Shown: positions 25,113-31,564 of the stretch, one piece after another
Layout: the number at the start of each line of letters is the position of its first letter
How positions within the stretch are numbered: position 1 is the first letter of the stretch
Source of the DNA: Pseudomonas sp. ICMP 561
GTDB taxonomy: Bacteria; Pseudomonadota; Gammaproteobacteria; Pseudomonadales; Pseudomonadaceae
Assembly: GCF_002699985.1 (NCBI RefSeq)
Contig: NZ_LKBT01000011.1
Span: forward strand, 62,001-126,000
Reading direction: 5' to 3'
Length of the DNA: 64,000 nt
Program-made: the position numbers and the translations under genes
The notes under the pieces: model-generated
The model's database searches: none
What the model saw: the letters and a program-made list of their open reading frames with translations, nothing else
Told to the model about the DNA's origin: nothing

Positions 25113-25541
25113 TATTCCCCCGTTGCTCTTCGAGTATTCGAAAGGCATGCCACTCGCTTTCCAGAATTACATCCAAAGGTCTTCCCATGAGCACCTCAGG
25201 GTCCGACCTCCAGAAGTAAGCGAGGTCGTACACCATGCCGATCAGGTCGGCGACGCCACCGAAGCGCTCTGCAGGAAAAAACCGATGATTTTCCACACCA
25301 GGCTGTTCAGGTCCGCCAGGTCCAGTTGGTTGACTGATCCCGCCGGAATGGCTGCGCACACCGCGATGTATTTGCAGGCTGCTTCGATATCCGCAACCGG
25401 CATCGACGAGTCGGAAAGGGTGTAAGGCAGCACTTTGATCGCCCGACACTCCTCAGCCGTCGGGCGACGCAGGTGCAGCTCCGTGAGTTCCTGACCGTGC
25501 GCCTTGATGGCGACGGCCAGGGTAAAGGTCTCTTTGCTCAT
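25105..25541 (-). CDS. tail assembly chaperone, -1 frameshift fusion form (gp41-gp42)
   Basis: Extended chaperone made by programmed -1 frameshifting: 89 codons of the short form (25541-25275), then slippage at T TTT TTC, then 56 codons in the -1 frame (PAERFGGVADLIGMVYDLAYFWRSDPEVLM..., ending EEQRGNNG) to a stop at 25105, 145 aa in total. The extension has no start codon or Shine-Dalgarno of its own near the junction and ends just inside the tape measure gene, as in lambda G/GT and Mu gp41/42. The long form coats the tape measure and recruits tube subunits. Confidence 0.85.
25242..25541 (-). CDS. tail assembly chaperone, short form (Mu gp41-like)
   Basis: Unshifted product of 99 aa: SKETFTLAVAIKAHGQELTELHLRRPTAEECRAIKVLPYTLSD, then a helical segment ending LVWKIIGFFLQSASVASPT. 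This is the Phage_TAC_7/gp41 family. It starts at ATG 25541, sharing one base with the stop of the tube gene (TGATG). It shares its first 89 codons with the fusion form above. Confidence 0.88.
   Translation of the reverse strand: MSKETFTLAVAIKAHGQELTELHLRRPTAEECRAIKVLPYTLSDSSMPVADIEAACKYIAVCAAIPAGSVNQLDLADLNSLVWKIIGFFLQSASVASPT
25275..25281 (-). promoter_or_regulatory. -1 ribosomal slippery heptamer T TTT TTC
   Basis: In the zero frame the mRNA reads GGT TTT TTC; slipping both Phe tRNAs back one base gives TTT TTT and continues with CCT GCA GAG. Codon phase was checked from the start at 25541. This is a standard X XXY YYZ site. Confidence 0.85.
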
Positions 25542-25888
25542 CACTGCCAGTCCCCCGAGATGCCTTCGAATTTGAGGCTGACCTTGCCGTCCTCACTGGT
25601 ACTGGTCATGTCATCTACCGCGTACGCGCCGCTGAGCACGTAAGTGGTGCCGTCGTTGAACTCGGCGGTGATCGTCATGTTGGTGCCGGTTTCGATTTTT
25701 GCCCGAGGGAAATCGACGGTACGAATCGCGTCAACTTTGATGAACGGCGTCACTTCGTTTTCCTTGAAGTAGCCGACCACGACGGTTTCGCGCTTGACCC
25801 GGGACATCGGTACTTCTACCGCGCCCGTGATAACCAGCTGTTCGCCGTCGACCTTGATGTAGCAAGTACCCGCAACTTTCTGACCCAT
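25541..25888 (-). CDS. tail tube protein (Mu gpM-like)
   Basis: Inner tube subunit of 115 aa, phage tail tube family of Mu type: MGQKVAGTCYIKVDGEQLVITGAVEVPMSRVKRETVVV and IDVDAIRTVDFPRAKIETGTNMTITAEFNDGTTYVLSGAY-like strands. Start ATG 25888 with GGAG 6 nt upstream; the GTG four codons earlier overlaps that site. Separated from the sheath gene by a terminator hairpin. Confidence 0.9.
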   Translation of the reverse strand: MGQKVAGTCYIKVDGEQLVITGAVEVPMSRVKRETVVVGYFKENEVTPFIKVDAIRTVDFPRAKIETGTNMTITAEFNDGTTYVLSGAYAVDDMTSTSEDGKVSLKFEGISGDWQ

Positions 25889-25901
25889 GTGAATCTCCAC
25901 G

Positions 25902-25925
25902 AAAAAGCCCGCACAGGGCGGGCTT
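25902..25925 (-). terminator. intrinsic terminator between sheath and tube genes
   Basis: Minus strand: AAGCCCGC-CCTGT-GCGGGCTTTTT. It is intergenic inside what must be one morphogenesis operon; it may set the sheath/tube ratio or be overridden by antitermination. Confidence 0.7.
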
Positions 25926-25948
25926 GGAATGACGTTTGATTAAGCGGC

Positions 25949-27445
25949 TCAGGCCGCATCGGAATACTGCAGACGGAACTGATACAACAGCGCGAACACG
26001 CGCAGTTGATTGACCAGATCCGGTGGATACAGCACGTTCAGGCGATTCGGATTGGTCGCGTCGCGCTCAACGATCAGGTTGTCCTTGAAGGCGTCGATGT
26101 TCTCGACGATCCCCAGGCGCACCAATTCACCATAAGCTGCGATCAGCTCACCGCGGATCACCTTCGGGGTCACCATGCGCTGGCCGGGGCCGAACTTGGT
26201 GCCGTCGTTCGCCAGTTTATGGCGACCGTATTTGCTGGTGATGCGGGTACGCAGGAAACGCAGTACATACGCCGACTGGTGCAGCGGCTCGCTGTCCAGG
26301 TACGAGTCATCCGGCTGGTTGTACGCGTTACGCTGATACGTAGTGATCGCGCGCTGGATACGCATTGCGCTGCCCGAATATTCGAACGTGGCGATGCCGC
26401 TGCCCAGCAACGACTGGTATTCATCCAGCATGAAACGGTCGCTGACTGCCGCTGGCTCGATGGCCCCCAACTCACCCGATTGCGTCGGGCATGCAGGGTC
26501 GGCGCTGATGAACACCGCAGTGCGTGCGCTGAACTGTGCGGCGACTTCCCATACTGGTTGCGGAATGCTTTTTTCCACGGCGCCGATAGACACCGAAGGG
26601 TCATTGCGCAACTTGCCCGCAGCCACCAGGGCACCCAACGTACCGCGTTTGGCACTGTAGACCCGACCGTAGATCTGCTTCGCCCAGGACCAGCGACCCG
26701 AGGTGAAGTCCATGGTGGATTTCCAGTAATCCAGCGTTGCGGCGTCAGTCCATGGCTGGCTGATGAACTCGAACGGTTCGTCGCCCAGAGCAGCCAGTGT
26801 GGCGGCCATTTCCGGCGTACCGACACCACCGGCCATCGCGGCCACAACGACTTCCAGACCGGCTGGCAGTTGCTCACCATTGGCAGCACCCAGTCGGTTG
26901 AAGCTCAACTGGATATCGTTGCCCAGCTCGCCTTTGAACTTGCTGACCAGCGTGACGACGCCCGCTTCGGCGGTAGCCGTCACCGGCAGATCGGTGGCCG
27001 CATTGATAGCGCTCAGCAACGCAGCAGCTGCTTCAGCGGCCGTGGCCAGTTCAGGCACGATGGCTCGCACCCGAACGCCGCCCACATAAAGGCTCAGCAG
27101 GCCGGCCGCGGTGGCGGTACCGGTCAGCGTGACCTTGCCTTGCGCATTGGTGCCGGACTCGATCTTGAGTGGCAGGCACCAGACCTCGCCCGCAACATCG
27201 ATCTTGCGATGCGCTGCATGCATGGCCCACAACATCGAACCAGCGCCGCCAATGGCACGCGCTTCGGTGCTGCGCGAGATCAGCACCAGGCGGCCGATGT
27301 CTCCACTGGTTGCATCGTCGTTGACCTGACCGATGATCAGGCGTCGCAGACTGGAAGCACCGCTGTTGGCCATTGAGTTATCAAGCTCGGCGTAGAACAG
27401 AGGTACACGAAGATCGGATGGAATCTGGCTGAAACCTACAGTCAT
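25949..27445 (-). CDS. contractile tail sheath protein (Mu gpL-like)
   Basis: Sheath subunit of 498 aa, subtilisin-like sheath family of Mu. N-terminal VGFSQIPSDLRVPLFYAELDNSMANSG is diagnostic; the C-terminal domain (RFLRTRITSKYGRHKLANDGTKFGPGQRMVTPKVIRGELI) mediates the contractile mesh. Presence of a sheath classes the particle as contractile (R-type). ATGA overlap with the DUF2635 gene upstream; GGGGAG Shine-Dalgarno. Confidence 0.95.
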   Translation of the reverse strand: MTVGFSQIPSDLRVPLFYAELDNSMANSGASSLRRLIIGQVNDDATSGDIGRLVLISRSTEARAIGGAGSMLWAMHAAHRKIDVAGEVWCLPLKIESGTNAQGKVTLTGTATAAGLLSLYVGGVRVRAIVPELATAAEAAAALLSAINAATDLPVTATAEAGVVTLVSKFKGELGNDIQLSFNRLGAANGEQLPAGLEVVVAAMAGGVGTPEMAATLAALGDEPFEFISQPWTDAATLDYWKSTMDFTSGRWSWAKQIYGRVYSAKRGTLGALVAAGKLRNDPSVSIGAVEKSIPQPVWEVAAQFSARTAVFISADPACPTQSGELGAIEPAAVSDRFMLDEYQSLLGSGIATFEYSGSAMRIQRAITTYQRNAYNQPDDSYLDSEPLHQSAYVLRFLRTRITSKYGRHKLANDGTKFGPGQRMVTPKVIRGELIAAYGELVRLGIVENIDAFKDNLIVERDATNPNRLNVLYPPDLVNQLRVFALLYQFRLQYSDAA

Positions 27446-27633
27446 TTGGCGGCACTCCCCTTTGCTTTGGGCAGGGCTGAAGCCGTACCCACAATTACGT
27501 CAGCATCATTGATCCGTCGCTGCCAGTAGGCAGTCAGCGGTACTTCGTAGCCCTCGACGGACAGCAGTTCGCCGCCCCGGGCCGGATCCGGAACAGCCCG
27601 GCCTTCGGCAGGTTTCACATGCACTCGTTTCAC
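27442..27633 (-). CDS. DUF2635 small phage tail protein (Mu gp38-like)
   Basis: A 63-aa protein, MKRVHVKPAEGRAVPDPARGG followed by a WQRRINDADVIV segment; matches the DUF2635 family always found just before the Mu-type sheath gene. The start is GTG 27633, giving a GTGA overlap with the preceding gene. Exact role unknown. Confidence 0.85.
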   Translation of the reverse strand: MKRVHVKPAEGRAVPDPARGGELLSVEGYEVPLTAYWQRRINDADVIVGTASALPKAKGSAAK

Positions 27634-28220
27634 TGGGGTATATCCTCACGGGTTTGAAATTCGAAGCGGCCATCCGGGCCGCGCTCTGTCAGGTTTCGGT
27701 CGACCATCGGGTCAATGAAGTCGATGTCCATATCGACTCCCTCAAGCAGTGGCAGGCCATCGTTGACCTGCTCCTGCCACGTTTCTGCAGCCCCGGCCGG
27801 GTCACTGCGACCCAGCATGAACTCGGTGAAAAAGCGGAACTGGTAAACCACACGGTTATCGTCGATCAGCAACATCGAGCTACCGCTGTACTGCAACGGA
27901 TCGTCTTCATCCTCAGGCTGAAAACCCACCAGAGCAGCCCATAGCTGAACGCGAATGCTGTGAAGTTCCTGAGTCGCGGCCTGGCCGTATTGATCACGGT
28001 TAGCCAGCGCAACGTTGATCAGGTATTGCTCACGAACGATGTGCCGGACCACGTTGGTGGTGGATTCCTGTGCGGTATCGCCCGCCGTCAGGACATAAGC
28101 CGCGGGCATCGCAAGCTGGTCGTCGGTGCGGGCGCTGTCCCACTGCAGACCACCGGCGACCCGGCCCTGAAAACCGGGGCAGCGCTCGCTTATCTGTGCA
28201 ATCAAAGTTGTTACGTTCAT
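27630..28220 (-). CDS. tail terminator-like protein (Gp37 family)
   Basis: Protein of 196 aa in the position of the Mu tail terminator. FQGRVAGGLQWDSARTDDQLAMPAAYVL and NVVRHIVREQYLINVALANRDQYGQAATQELHSIRVQLWAALVGFQP fit Gp37/tail-completion proteins that cap the growing tail. In a headless particle it would form the top cap. ATG 28220 has AGGAG upstream. Confidence 0.75.
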   Translation of the reverse strand: MNVTTLIAQISERCPGFQGRVAGGLQWDSARTDDQLAMPAAYVLTAGDTAQESTTNVVRHIVREQYLINVALANRDQYGQAATQELHSIRVQLWAALVGFQPEDEDDPLQYSGSSMLLIDDNRVVYQFRFFTEFMLGRSDPAGAAETWQEQVNDGLPLLEGVDMDIDFIDPMVDRNLTERGPDGRFEFQTREDIPQ

Positions 28221-28253
28221 TTCAGAACTCCTGTTTCAGAACTCCAGACACGA

Positions 28254-28277
28254 CAAAGCCCCGGGAACGGGGCTTTG
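28254..28277 (-). terminator. terminator-like hairpin upstream of tail genes
   Basis: CAAAGCCCCG-4 nt-CGGGGCTTTG, a perfect 10-bp stem in the 132-bp gap between holin and tail terminator genes; the following T run is short, so termination may be weak. Confidence 0.5.
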
Positions 28278-28299
28278 CAGTGCTGATAAAAAGTGGCTC

Positions 28300-28321
28300 A
28301 AAAACCCGCCGAATGCGGGCT
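28300..28321 (-). terminator. intrinsic terminator after holin gene
   Basis: Minus strand: CCCGC-ATTCG-GCGGG followed by five T (TTTTTGAG). It is the first of two hairpins between the lysis and morphogenesis blocks. Confidence 0.65.
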
Positions 28322-28352
28322 CTCAGAAGCTATTGGCGTGCAGGCATCAAGC

Positions 28353-28646
28353 TCACTCTCCGATCTTCCAGACTTGCGCCAGATTGCCGTTGCTCTGGTA
28401 AACAGAGCCGACAAATACCGCCAGGATCATGACCAGCGGCCAGGCCTGAACCGGCATGACCAGCATGCCTTTGCAGATGTAAACCATCACCGTGCCAGCG
28501 CTGACCATCACCAGCCAGGCCAGACAGCTCATGTTGCGGCGAAACCGTGCGCCCTTGCGGCGAAATGTGAAGAGCCGTACGAACAGGCCCATGCATAACC
28601 AGAACGTCACCTGGGTGAGTAGTGCGCTAATCAGAGGCTTATCCAT
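28353..28646 (-). CDS. holin-family membrane protein
   Basis: A 97-aa protein with about three membrane segments (LISALLTQVTFWLCMGLFVRLF; AWLVMVSAGTVMVYICKG; AWPLVMILAVFVGSVY) split by a strongly basic loop (RRKGARFRRN). Its size and topology fit phage holins of class I. Start ATG 28646 is 5 nt after GGAGG; ATG 28649 is too close to it. It overlaps the previous membrane protein gene by 8 nt, suggesting a holin/antiholin or two-component holin pair. Confidence 0.7.
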   Translation of the reverse strand: MDKPLISALLTQVTFWLCMGLFVRLFTFRRKGARFRRNMSCLAWLVMVSAGTVMVYICKGMLVMPVQAWPLVMILAVFVGSVYQSNGNLAQVWKIGE

Positions 28647-29007
28647 CATGACCTCCAGGCTGCCCGGTCTCTAATCTGCCGCGCCGTTTGATGGCTGCCA
28701 GCGCCACAGTGACCACCAGCACGGAGGCCCCGAATGCGGCGGGCCCTGAATACTTGAAAGGGCGAATCCCCCAGAATTCGAAGTCCACTAAAGCGGGGGC
28801 GAACAAATAACCCATTACAAATGACACCATCAGAAAAACCATCCGCTTCCAGACCGGCATTTCTTCTGTGGTGGTAAAGAACACCAATGCCCCCGCAAAT
28901 GCGCCGATGGCGGCGAGCGTATCGATGCCTGTCAACAATCCTGCGAAACCCGCACCGGCCGCACCAGCGACCACGACAGATGCGGCCGTGCTCGCTGGCT
29001 CGGCCAT
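28639..29007 (-). CDS. putative holin (Gly/Ala-rich membrane protein)
   Basis: A 122-aa protein with three or four membrane segments: a Gly/Ala-rich first region (ASVVVAGAAGAGFAGLLTGIDTLAAIGAFAGALVFF), then MVFLMVSFVMGYLFAPALV and GASVLVVTVALAAIKR, and a hydrophilic tail. Such proteins are annotated as putative phage holins in Pseudomonas tail clusters. Start ATG 29007 rather than 29013 because GGAG lies 7 nt before it and only 1 nt before the other. Confidence 0.7.
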   Translation of the reverse strand: MAEPASTAASVVVAGAAGAGFAGLLTGIDTLAAIGAFAGALVFFTTTEEMPVWKRMVFLMVSFVMGYLFAPALVDFEFWGIRPFKYSGPAAFGASVLVVTVALAAIKRRGRLETGQPGGHDG

Positions 29008-29036
29008 GCTCATACTCCATTGCTATTCCCGAAGGG

Positions 29037-29062
29037 AAAAAGAAACCCCGCCGAAGCGGGGT
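29037..29062 (-). terminator. intrinsic terminator between antiterminator and holin genes
   Basis: Minus strand: ACCCCGC-TTCG-GCGGGGT followed by TTCTTTTT. It lies just before the holin Shine-Dalgarno. Confidence 0.65.
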
Positions 29063-29339
29063 GGGTGACTGCCTGTAAAAGGCCTGATGACGTGGCTGAA
29101 AAACCTGCCTGCCGCTGCTGCCTCAGGCGTAAATCTCAGATCGTGCCGCCTTTGTACCTGCCGCCGGAAAGCATGGGAAGAGGCGATTTTGGGGTGGTTC
29201 AGATGCGACTGGAACGCGACAGGGATGTGACCACAACACGACAAAGTCGCTCGACGAATGGTTGCCAGGTCGTCGTTTGAAGAGCTCGTTTTTCTGAATA
29301 TCTGAAGAAGCGTCCTTTCCTGAAAAAACGGTTACGCCG

Positions 29340-29461
29340 AAGCAAATACCAGATCTGTTGGAGCGAGGCTTGCCCGCGAAGAACGATAACGCGGTGGGTC
29401 TGGCCTACCGAATCGAATGGTTCGCGGGCAAGCCTCGCTCCAACAGATCTGGTATTTGCTT
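29340..29461. repeat. long perfect inverted repeat with REP core (41-bp arms)
   Basis: Arms 29340-29380 and 29421-29461 are exact inverses and enclose 40 nt. Their core is the GGAGCGAGGCTTGCCCGCGA REP family, but perfect pairing extends beyond the core through AGCAAATACCAGATCTGTT. It occupies the 533-bp gap (29008-29540) inside the tailocin operon, in which no gene is evident. Confidence 0.85.
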
Positions 29462-29540
29462 TGCGACAGCGCGGCGCCAAAGACGGGGCGGGGCCTCCTA
29501 CAGAAAATGCATTTCAAAGCAGGGATTGCATGGAGTGCCT

Positions 29541-29957
29541 TCATCTGCCGGAAAGAACATCGCGCTTACTCGTACTCGCCATCACAATCGACATCACCTG
29601 CTCATGCAACCGCTGCACCCAGTTGCGGTAAGTTCGATCTGCCCCCTCGGCAATCCCTGCGGTGCGCATCTGTTCGCGGACCGGAACAAGTTCGCAGTAA
29701 CGTTGCGTTGCCAGTCTGGCCAAAGCCGCCTGACCCGGTGTGCGCTGCAATTGCGCGACGGCGCGATCTATTGCGGTGGCGATGGTGTCCATGCCCGTGC
29801 CGCCGCTATCCAGGATGCGAGACCCCGGCGTGCTGCGCGGTGGTGCCCCGCCCCATTCAATCAATGCGCCCAACTGGCTGCCTAAACCGCCACCCAGACC
29901 TCGCTCGCGGGTTTGCTCACCCCAATGCACCATCAACTTTTCGATTTCCTTGATCAT
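29541..29957 (-). CDS. Q-like antitermination protein candidate (first gene of tailocin operon)
   Basis: A 138-aa soluble protein. The N-terminal half is Gly-rich (GEQTRERGLGGGLGSQLGALIEWGG). The C-terminal half looks helical with a region-4-like HTH (ATQRYCELVPVREQMRTAGIAEGADRTYRNWVQRLHEQVMSIV), resembling DUF1133/Q-type antiterminators of Pseudomonas phages. As first gene of the leftward operon, followed by several intrinsic terminators, a Q role makes sense. Start ATG 29957, GAGGGAA upstream. It follows a 15-codon reading frame whose stop overlaps this start. Function is inferred, not proven. Confidence 0.6.
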   Translation of the reverse strand: MIKEIEKLMVHWGEQTRERGLGGGLGSQLGALIEWGGAPPRSTPGSRILDSGGTGMDTIATAIDRAVAQLQRTPGQAALARLATQRYCELVPVREQMRTAGIAEGADRTYRNWVQRLHEQVMSIVMASTSKRDVLSGR

Positions 29958-30031
29958 TTTGTTCCCTCGCCATTCAACTCAATGTCCGCCACAGCAGGCA
30001 TTGTGAAAAAACCCGAAGCGCAACCCGCCGA

Positions 30032-30047
30032 CCTGACCGAAGTCAGG
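30032..30047 (-). other. leader hairpin upstream of antiterminator gene
   Basis: CCTGAC-CGAA-GTCAGG is a perfect 6-bp stem in the 5' leader of the leftward transcript. Between it and the gene lies ATG at 30000 opening a 15-codon frame (MPAVADIELNGEGTK) whose TGA overlaps the next ATG. Possible leader control; low confidence. Confidence 0.3.
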
Positions 30048-30081
30048 CAAACCGTCGCAACCTGTGGGATGAGCAAAAAGA

Positions 30082-30095
30082 TTAGCAATCGCTAA
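30082..30095. promoter_or_regulatory. repressor operator candidate TTAGC-AATC-GCTAA
   Basis: A perfect 14-bp palindrome 61 bp before the repressor gene and 125 bp before the leftward tailocin operon. The same TTAGC-N4-GCTAA pattern occurs twice upstream of the PrtN-like operon (31298, 31323), so it is the likely site of the CI-type repressor. Confidence 0.65.
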
Positions 30096-30155
30096 TATTT
30101 ACATCAATAGCAAAATGTAATTTACTGTCTGCTAACGCATAGCGATGATTAAGCC

Positions 30156-30863
30156 ATGGATATTTACGAACAACGCCTTAGAGCCCTTCGCCATGCTATG
30201 GCTGGCCTCACTCAAAAAGACTTCGCCAACCAGTTCGGTCTGGACGCGTCTTATTTATCGCAATTGCTGAACGGCCATCGAAAGCTGGGGGAAAAGGCTG
30301 CCGCCACCCTAGAGGGCAAGATTGATCTGCCCGCAGGCACGCTGGTTTCTCCAGATACCAATGATCTGCTCGAGGGGGCAGCACCTAAAACAGTGGCTCC
30401 CGTGGACACCAAAAGAGTCATGGAGTCCTTGGGGTTCATCACCATCCCGCACCTCAACGTCGCCGCTTCGATGGGCCACGGTCTGGTGCCGGAAAATCAG
30501 GTCGAAGTCATTCGCGAGATGACGGTCCACCTCGACTGGCTGAAAACCCAGGGAGTGCCGTATTCCAGCCTTGAAAATCTGGCGATCATCACCGGTGATG
30601 GCGACAGCATGGAGGGCACCTTTCGCGATGGCGACTCGTTGCTGGTAGACCGGGGAATTACCGAAATCCGCACTGATGCGGTGTACGTGTTTACTCTGGA
30701 CGGTGATTTATTCATCAAGCGCCTGCAGCGAATGACCGGAGGCGCGCTGCGGATGATCTCGGACAATCCTGTTTACCCCCCGATCATGATCGACGGCGCT
30801 GATCTGGAGAAAATCCATATTCAGGCGCGAGTGTTGCTCGTGTGGAATGCCAGGAAGCTTTGA
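30156..30863 (+). CDS. CI/PrtR-like repressor with S24 (LexA-type) autoprotease domain
   Basis: Repressor of 235 aa. The N-terminal XRE-type HTH (RLRALRHAMAGLTQKDFANQFGLDASYLSQLLNGHRKLGEKAAATLE) is joined by a linker to a peptidase S24 domain with catalytic Ser in GDGDSMEGTFRDGD and Lys in LFIKRLQRM. RecA-stimulated self-cleavage on DNA damage would lift repression of the tailocin, as PrtR does for pyocins. It is divergent from the tailocin operon across 198 bp containing a TTAGC-N4-GCTAA palindrome. Start ATG 30156. A terminator follows at 30898. Confidence 0.9.
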   Translation: MDIYEQRLRALRHAMAGLTQKDFANQFGLDASYLSQLLNGHRKLGEKAAATLEGKIDLPAGTLVSPDTNDLLEGAAPKTVAPVDTKRVMESLGFITIPHLNVAASMGHGLVPENQVEVIREMTVHLDWLKTQGVPYSSLENLAIITGDGDSMEGTFRDGDSLLVDRGITEIRTDAVYVFTLDGDLFIKRLQRMTGGALRMISDNPVYPPIMIDGADLEKIHIQARVLLVWNARKL

Positions 30864-30897
30864 GCCTCTGAGCCTTTGAACCAGGCCGATGAATGCG

Positions 30898-30918
30898 CCC
30901 GCCGATGCGGGTTTTTTT
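30898..30918 (+). terminator. intrinsic terminator after repressor gene
   Basis: CCCGC-CGAT-GCGGG followed by seven T, 35 nt after the repressor stop. Confidence 0.8.
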
Positions 30919-30930
30919 ATGGGCGAGCCA

Positions 30931-30956
30931 AAAAAGAGTACACGCGTACTCTTTTT
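30931..30956. other. perfect inverted repeat AAAAAGAGTAC-N4-GTACTCTTTTT
   Basis: An 11-bp perfect stem with loop ACGC lies directly before the LexA-boxed gene. It could be a bidirectional weak terminator (A- and T-tracts on each side) or an operator with GAGTAC half-sites. Confidence 0.5.
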
Positions 30957-30984
30957 CTCTTGCCGTTCAGCTCATCGATATTTA

Positions 30985-31000
30985 CTGTATGTATATACAT
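30985..31000. promoter_or_regulatory. LexA (SOS) box, CTGTATGTATATACAT
   Basis: It matches the 16-bp CTGT-N8-ACAG SOS consensus with the alternating TA core and one deviation (final G to T). It sits 19 bp before the DUF1654 start, so it overlaps the promoter/leader. Confidence 0.75.
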
Positions 31001-31018
31001 AACACCAAGGAGGATCAC

Positions 31019-31270
31019 ATGTCCAAGACCCAAACCAGAGCCCTTGCCCCCCCTACGTCGCTTGAACTGCTTGGGGCACGCCTTCAGAAAGTCATCACCT
31101 CCCCCGCCGCTCGCAAGGAGCACGCAGCGCTGGTCTACAAGGCCCCGGATGAGTCCCAGCAAGACTGGGATCAGATCATTGATGCCATCACCGAGACCGA
31201 CGGTGTCTATGCAAACGTTCAGGAAGACGGATCCGTCCGCGTGTTCTGGGACGTACCGGCTCAAGATTGA
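31019..31270 (+). CDS. DUF1654 protein, SOS-regulated
   Basis: An 83-aa protein of the DUF1654 family, found in Pseudomonas next to pyocin/prophage regulators and often LexA-controlled: SYERLG-like start (TSLELLGARLQKVITSPAARKEHAALVYKAPDESQQDWDQIIDAI) and C-terminal VQEDGSVRVFWDVP. Start ATG 31019 has a strong AAGGAGG 5-6 nt upstream and a LexA box at 30985. Molecular function is unknown; the context suggests a link between the SOS response and tailocin induction. Confidence 0.85.
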   Translation: MSKTQTRALAPPTSLELLGARLQKVITSPAARKEHAALVYKAPDESQQDWDQIIDAITETDGVYANVQEDGSVRVFWDVPAQD

Positions 31271-31297
31271 GCAATCCCTTCAGAGGAATAGAAATAT

Positions 31298-31311
31298 TTA
31301 GCAAATGCTAT
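31298..31311. promoter_or_regulatory. operator candidate 1 upstream of PrtN-like operon (TTAGC-AAAT-GCTAT)
   Basis: Thirteen of 14 positions fit TTAGC-N4-GCTAA, the palindrome also present by the repressor gene. Its centre is 25 bp from the next copy, so dimers on the same DNA face are possible. Confidence 0.6.
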
Positions 31312-31322
31312 TGTATAAATAT

Positions 31323-31336
31323 TTAGCCATTGCTAA
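31323..31336. promoter_or_regulatory. operator candidate 2 upstream of PrtN-like operon (TTAGC-CATT-GCTAA)
   Basis: A perfect TTAGC-N4-GCTAA copy 36 bp before the first gene of the operon at 31373, within an AT-rich promoter-like region. Confidence 0.65.
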
Positions 31337-31372
31337 TTTAATCTCGTACCCATTCATTACCGAGTACGAGTC

Positions 31373-31564
31373 ATGAAAATTTCAAAACACCACCCTCGCT
31401 GCCAGGTGTACCTGCATCCGGCAGCAGCTTCGAGTCCGGAGGCGGTTCGGGCTATCCAACGGCAAGTCGGCCTGCTTCTGATCATCACCCCAAAAAAACG
31501 ACGTGAGTCGTGCAAACCAGCAAGTGCATATGAATTCACCCCTTGGGGAGGCGACGCGGCATGA
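31373..31564 (+). CDS. small protein of unknown function, first in PrtN-like operon
   Basis: A 63-aa basic protein, MKISKHHPRCQVYLHPAAASSP then EAVRAIQRQVGLLLIITPKKRR and an acidic end (WGGDAA). I do not recognise a domain. It is co-transcribed with, and overlaps by ATGA, the PrtN-like activator gene, and its promoter carries two copies of the putative repressor operator. A helper in tailocin regulation is possible. Confidence 0.65.
   Translation: MKISKHHPRCQVYLHPAAASSPEAVRAIQRQVGLLLIITPKKRRESCKPASAYEFTPWGGDAA

Noticed and set aside
25105..25449. Independent gene in the -1 frame downstream of the gp41-like gene
   Set aside because: The first half of the open frame is antisense-like noise overlapping the chaperone; only the part after the slippery site looks like protein, so it is treated as a frameshift extension.
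26006..27376. 456-codon plus-strand frame across the sheath gene
   Set aside because: Antisense to the tail sheath gene and without domain features; a shadow frame.
29023..29244. 73-codon minus-strand frame before the holin genes
   Set aside because: It runs through the intrinsic terminator at 29037 and lacks a Shine-Dalgarno or recognisable features.
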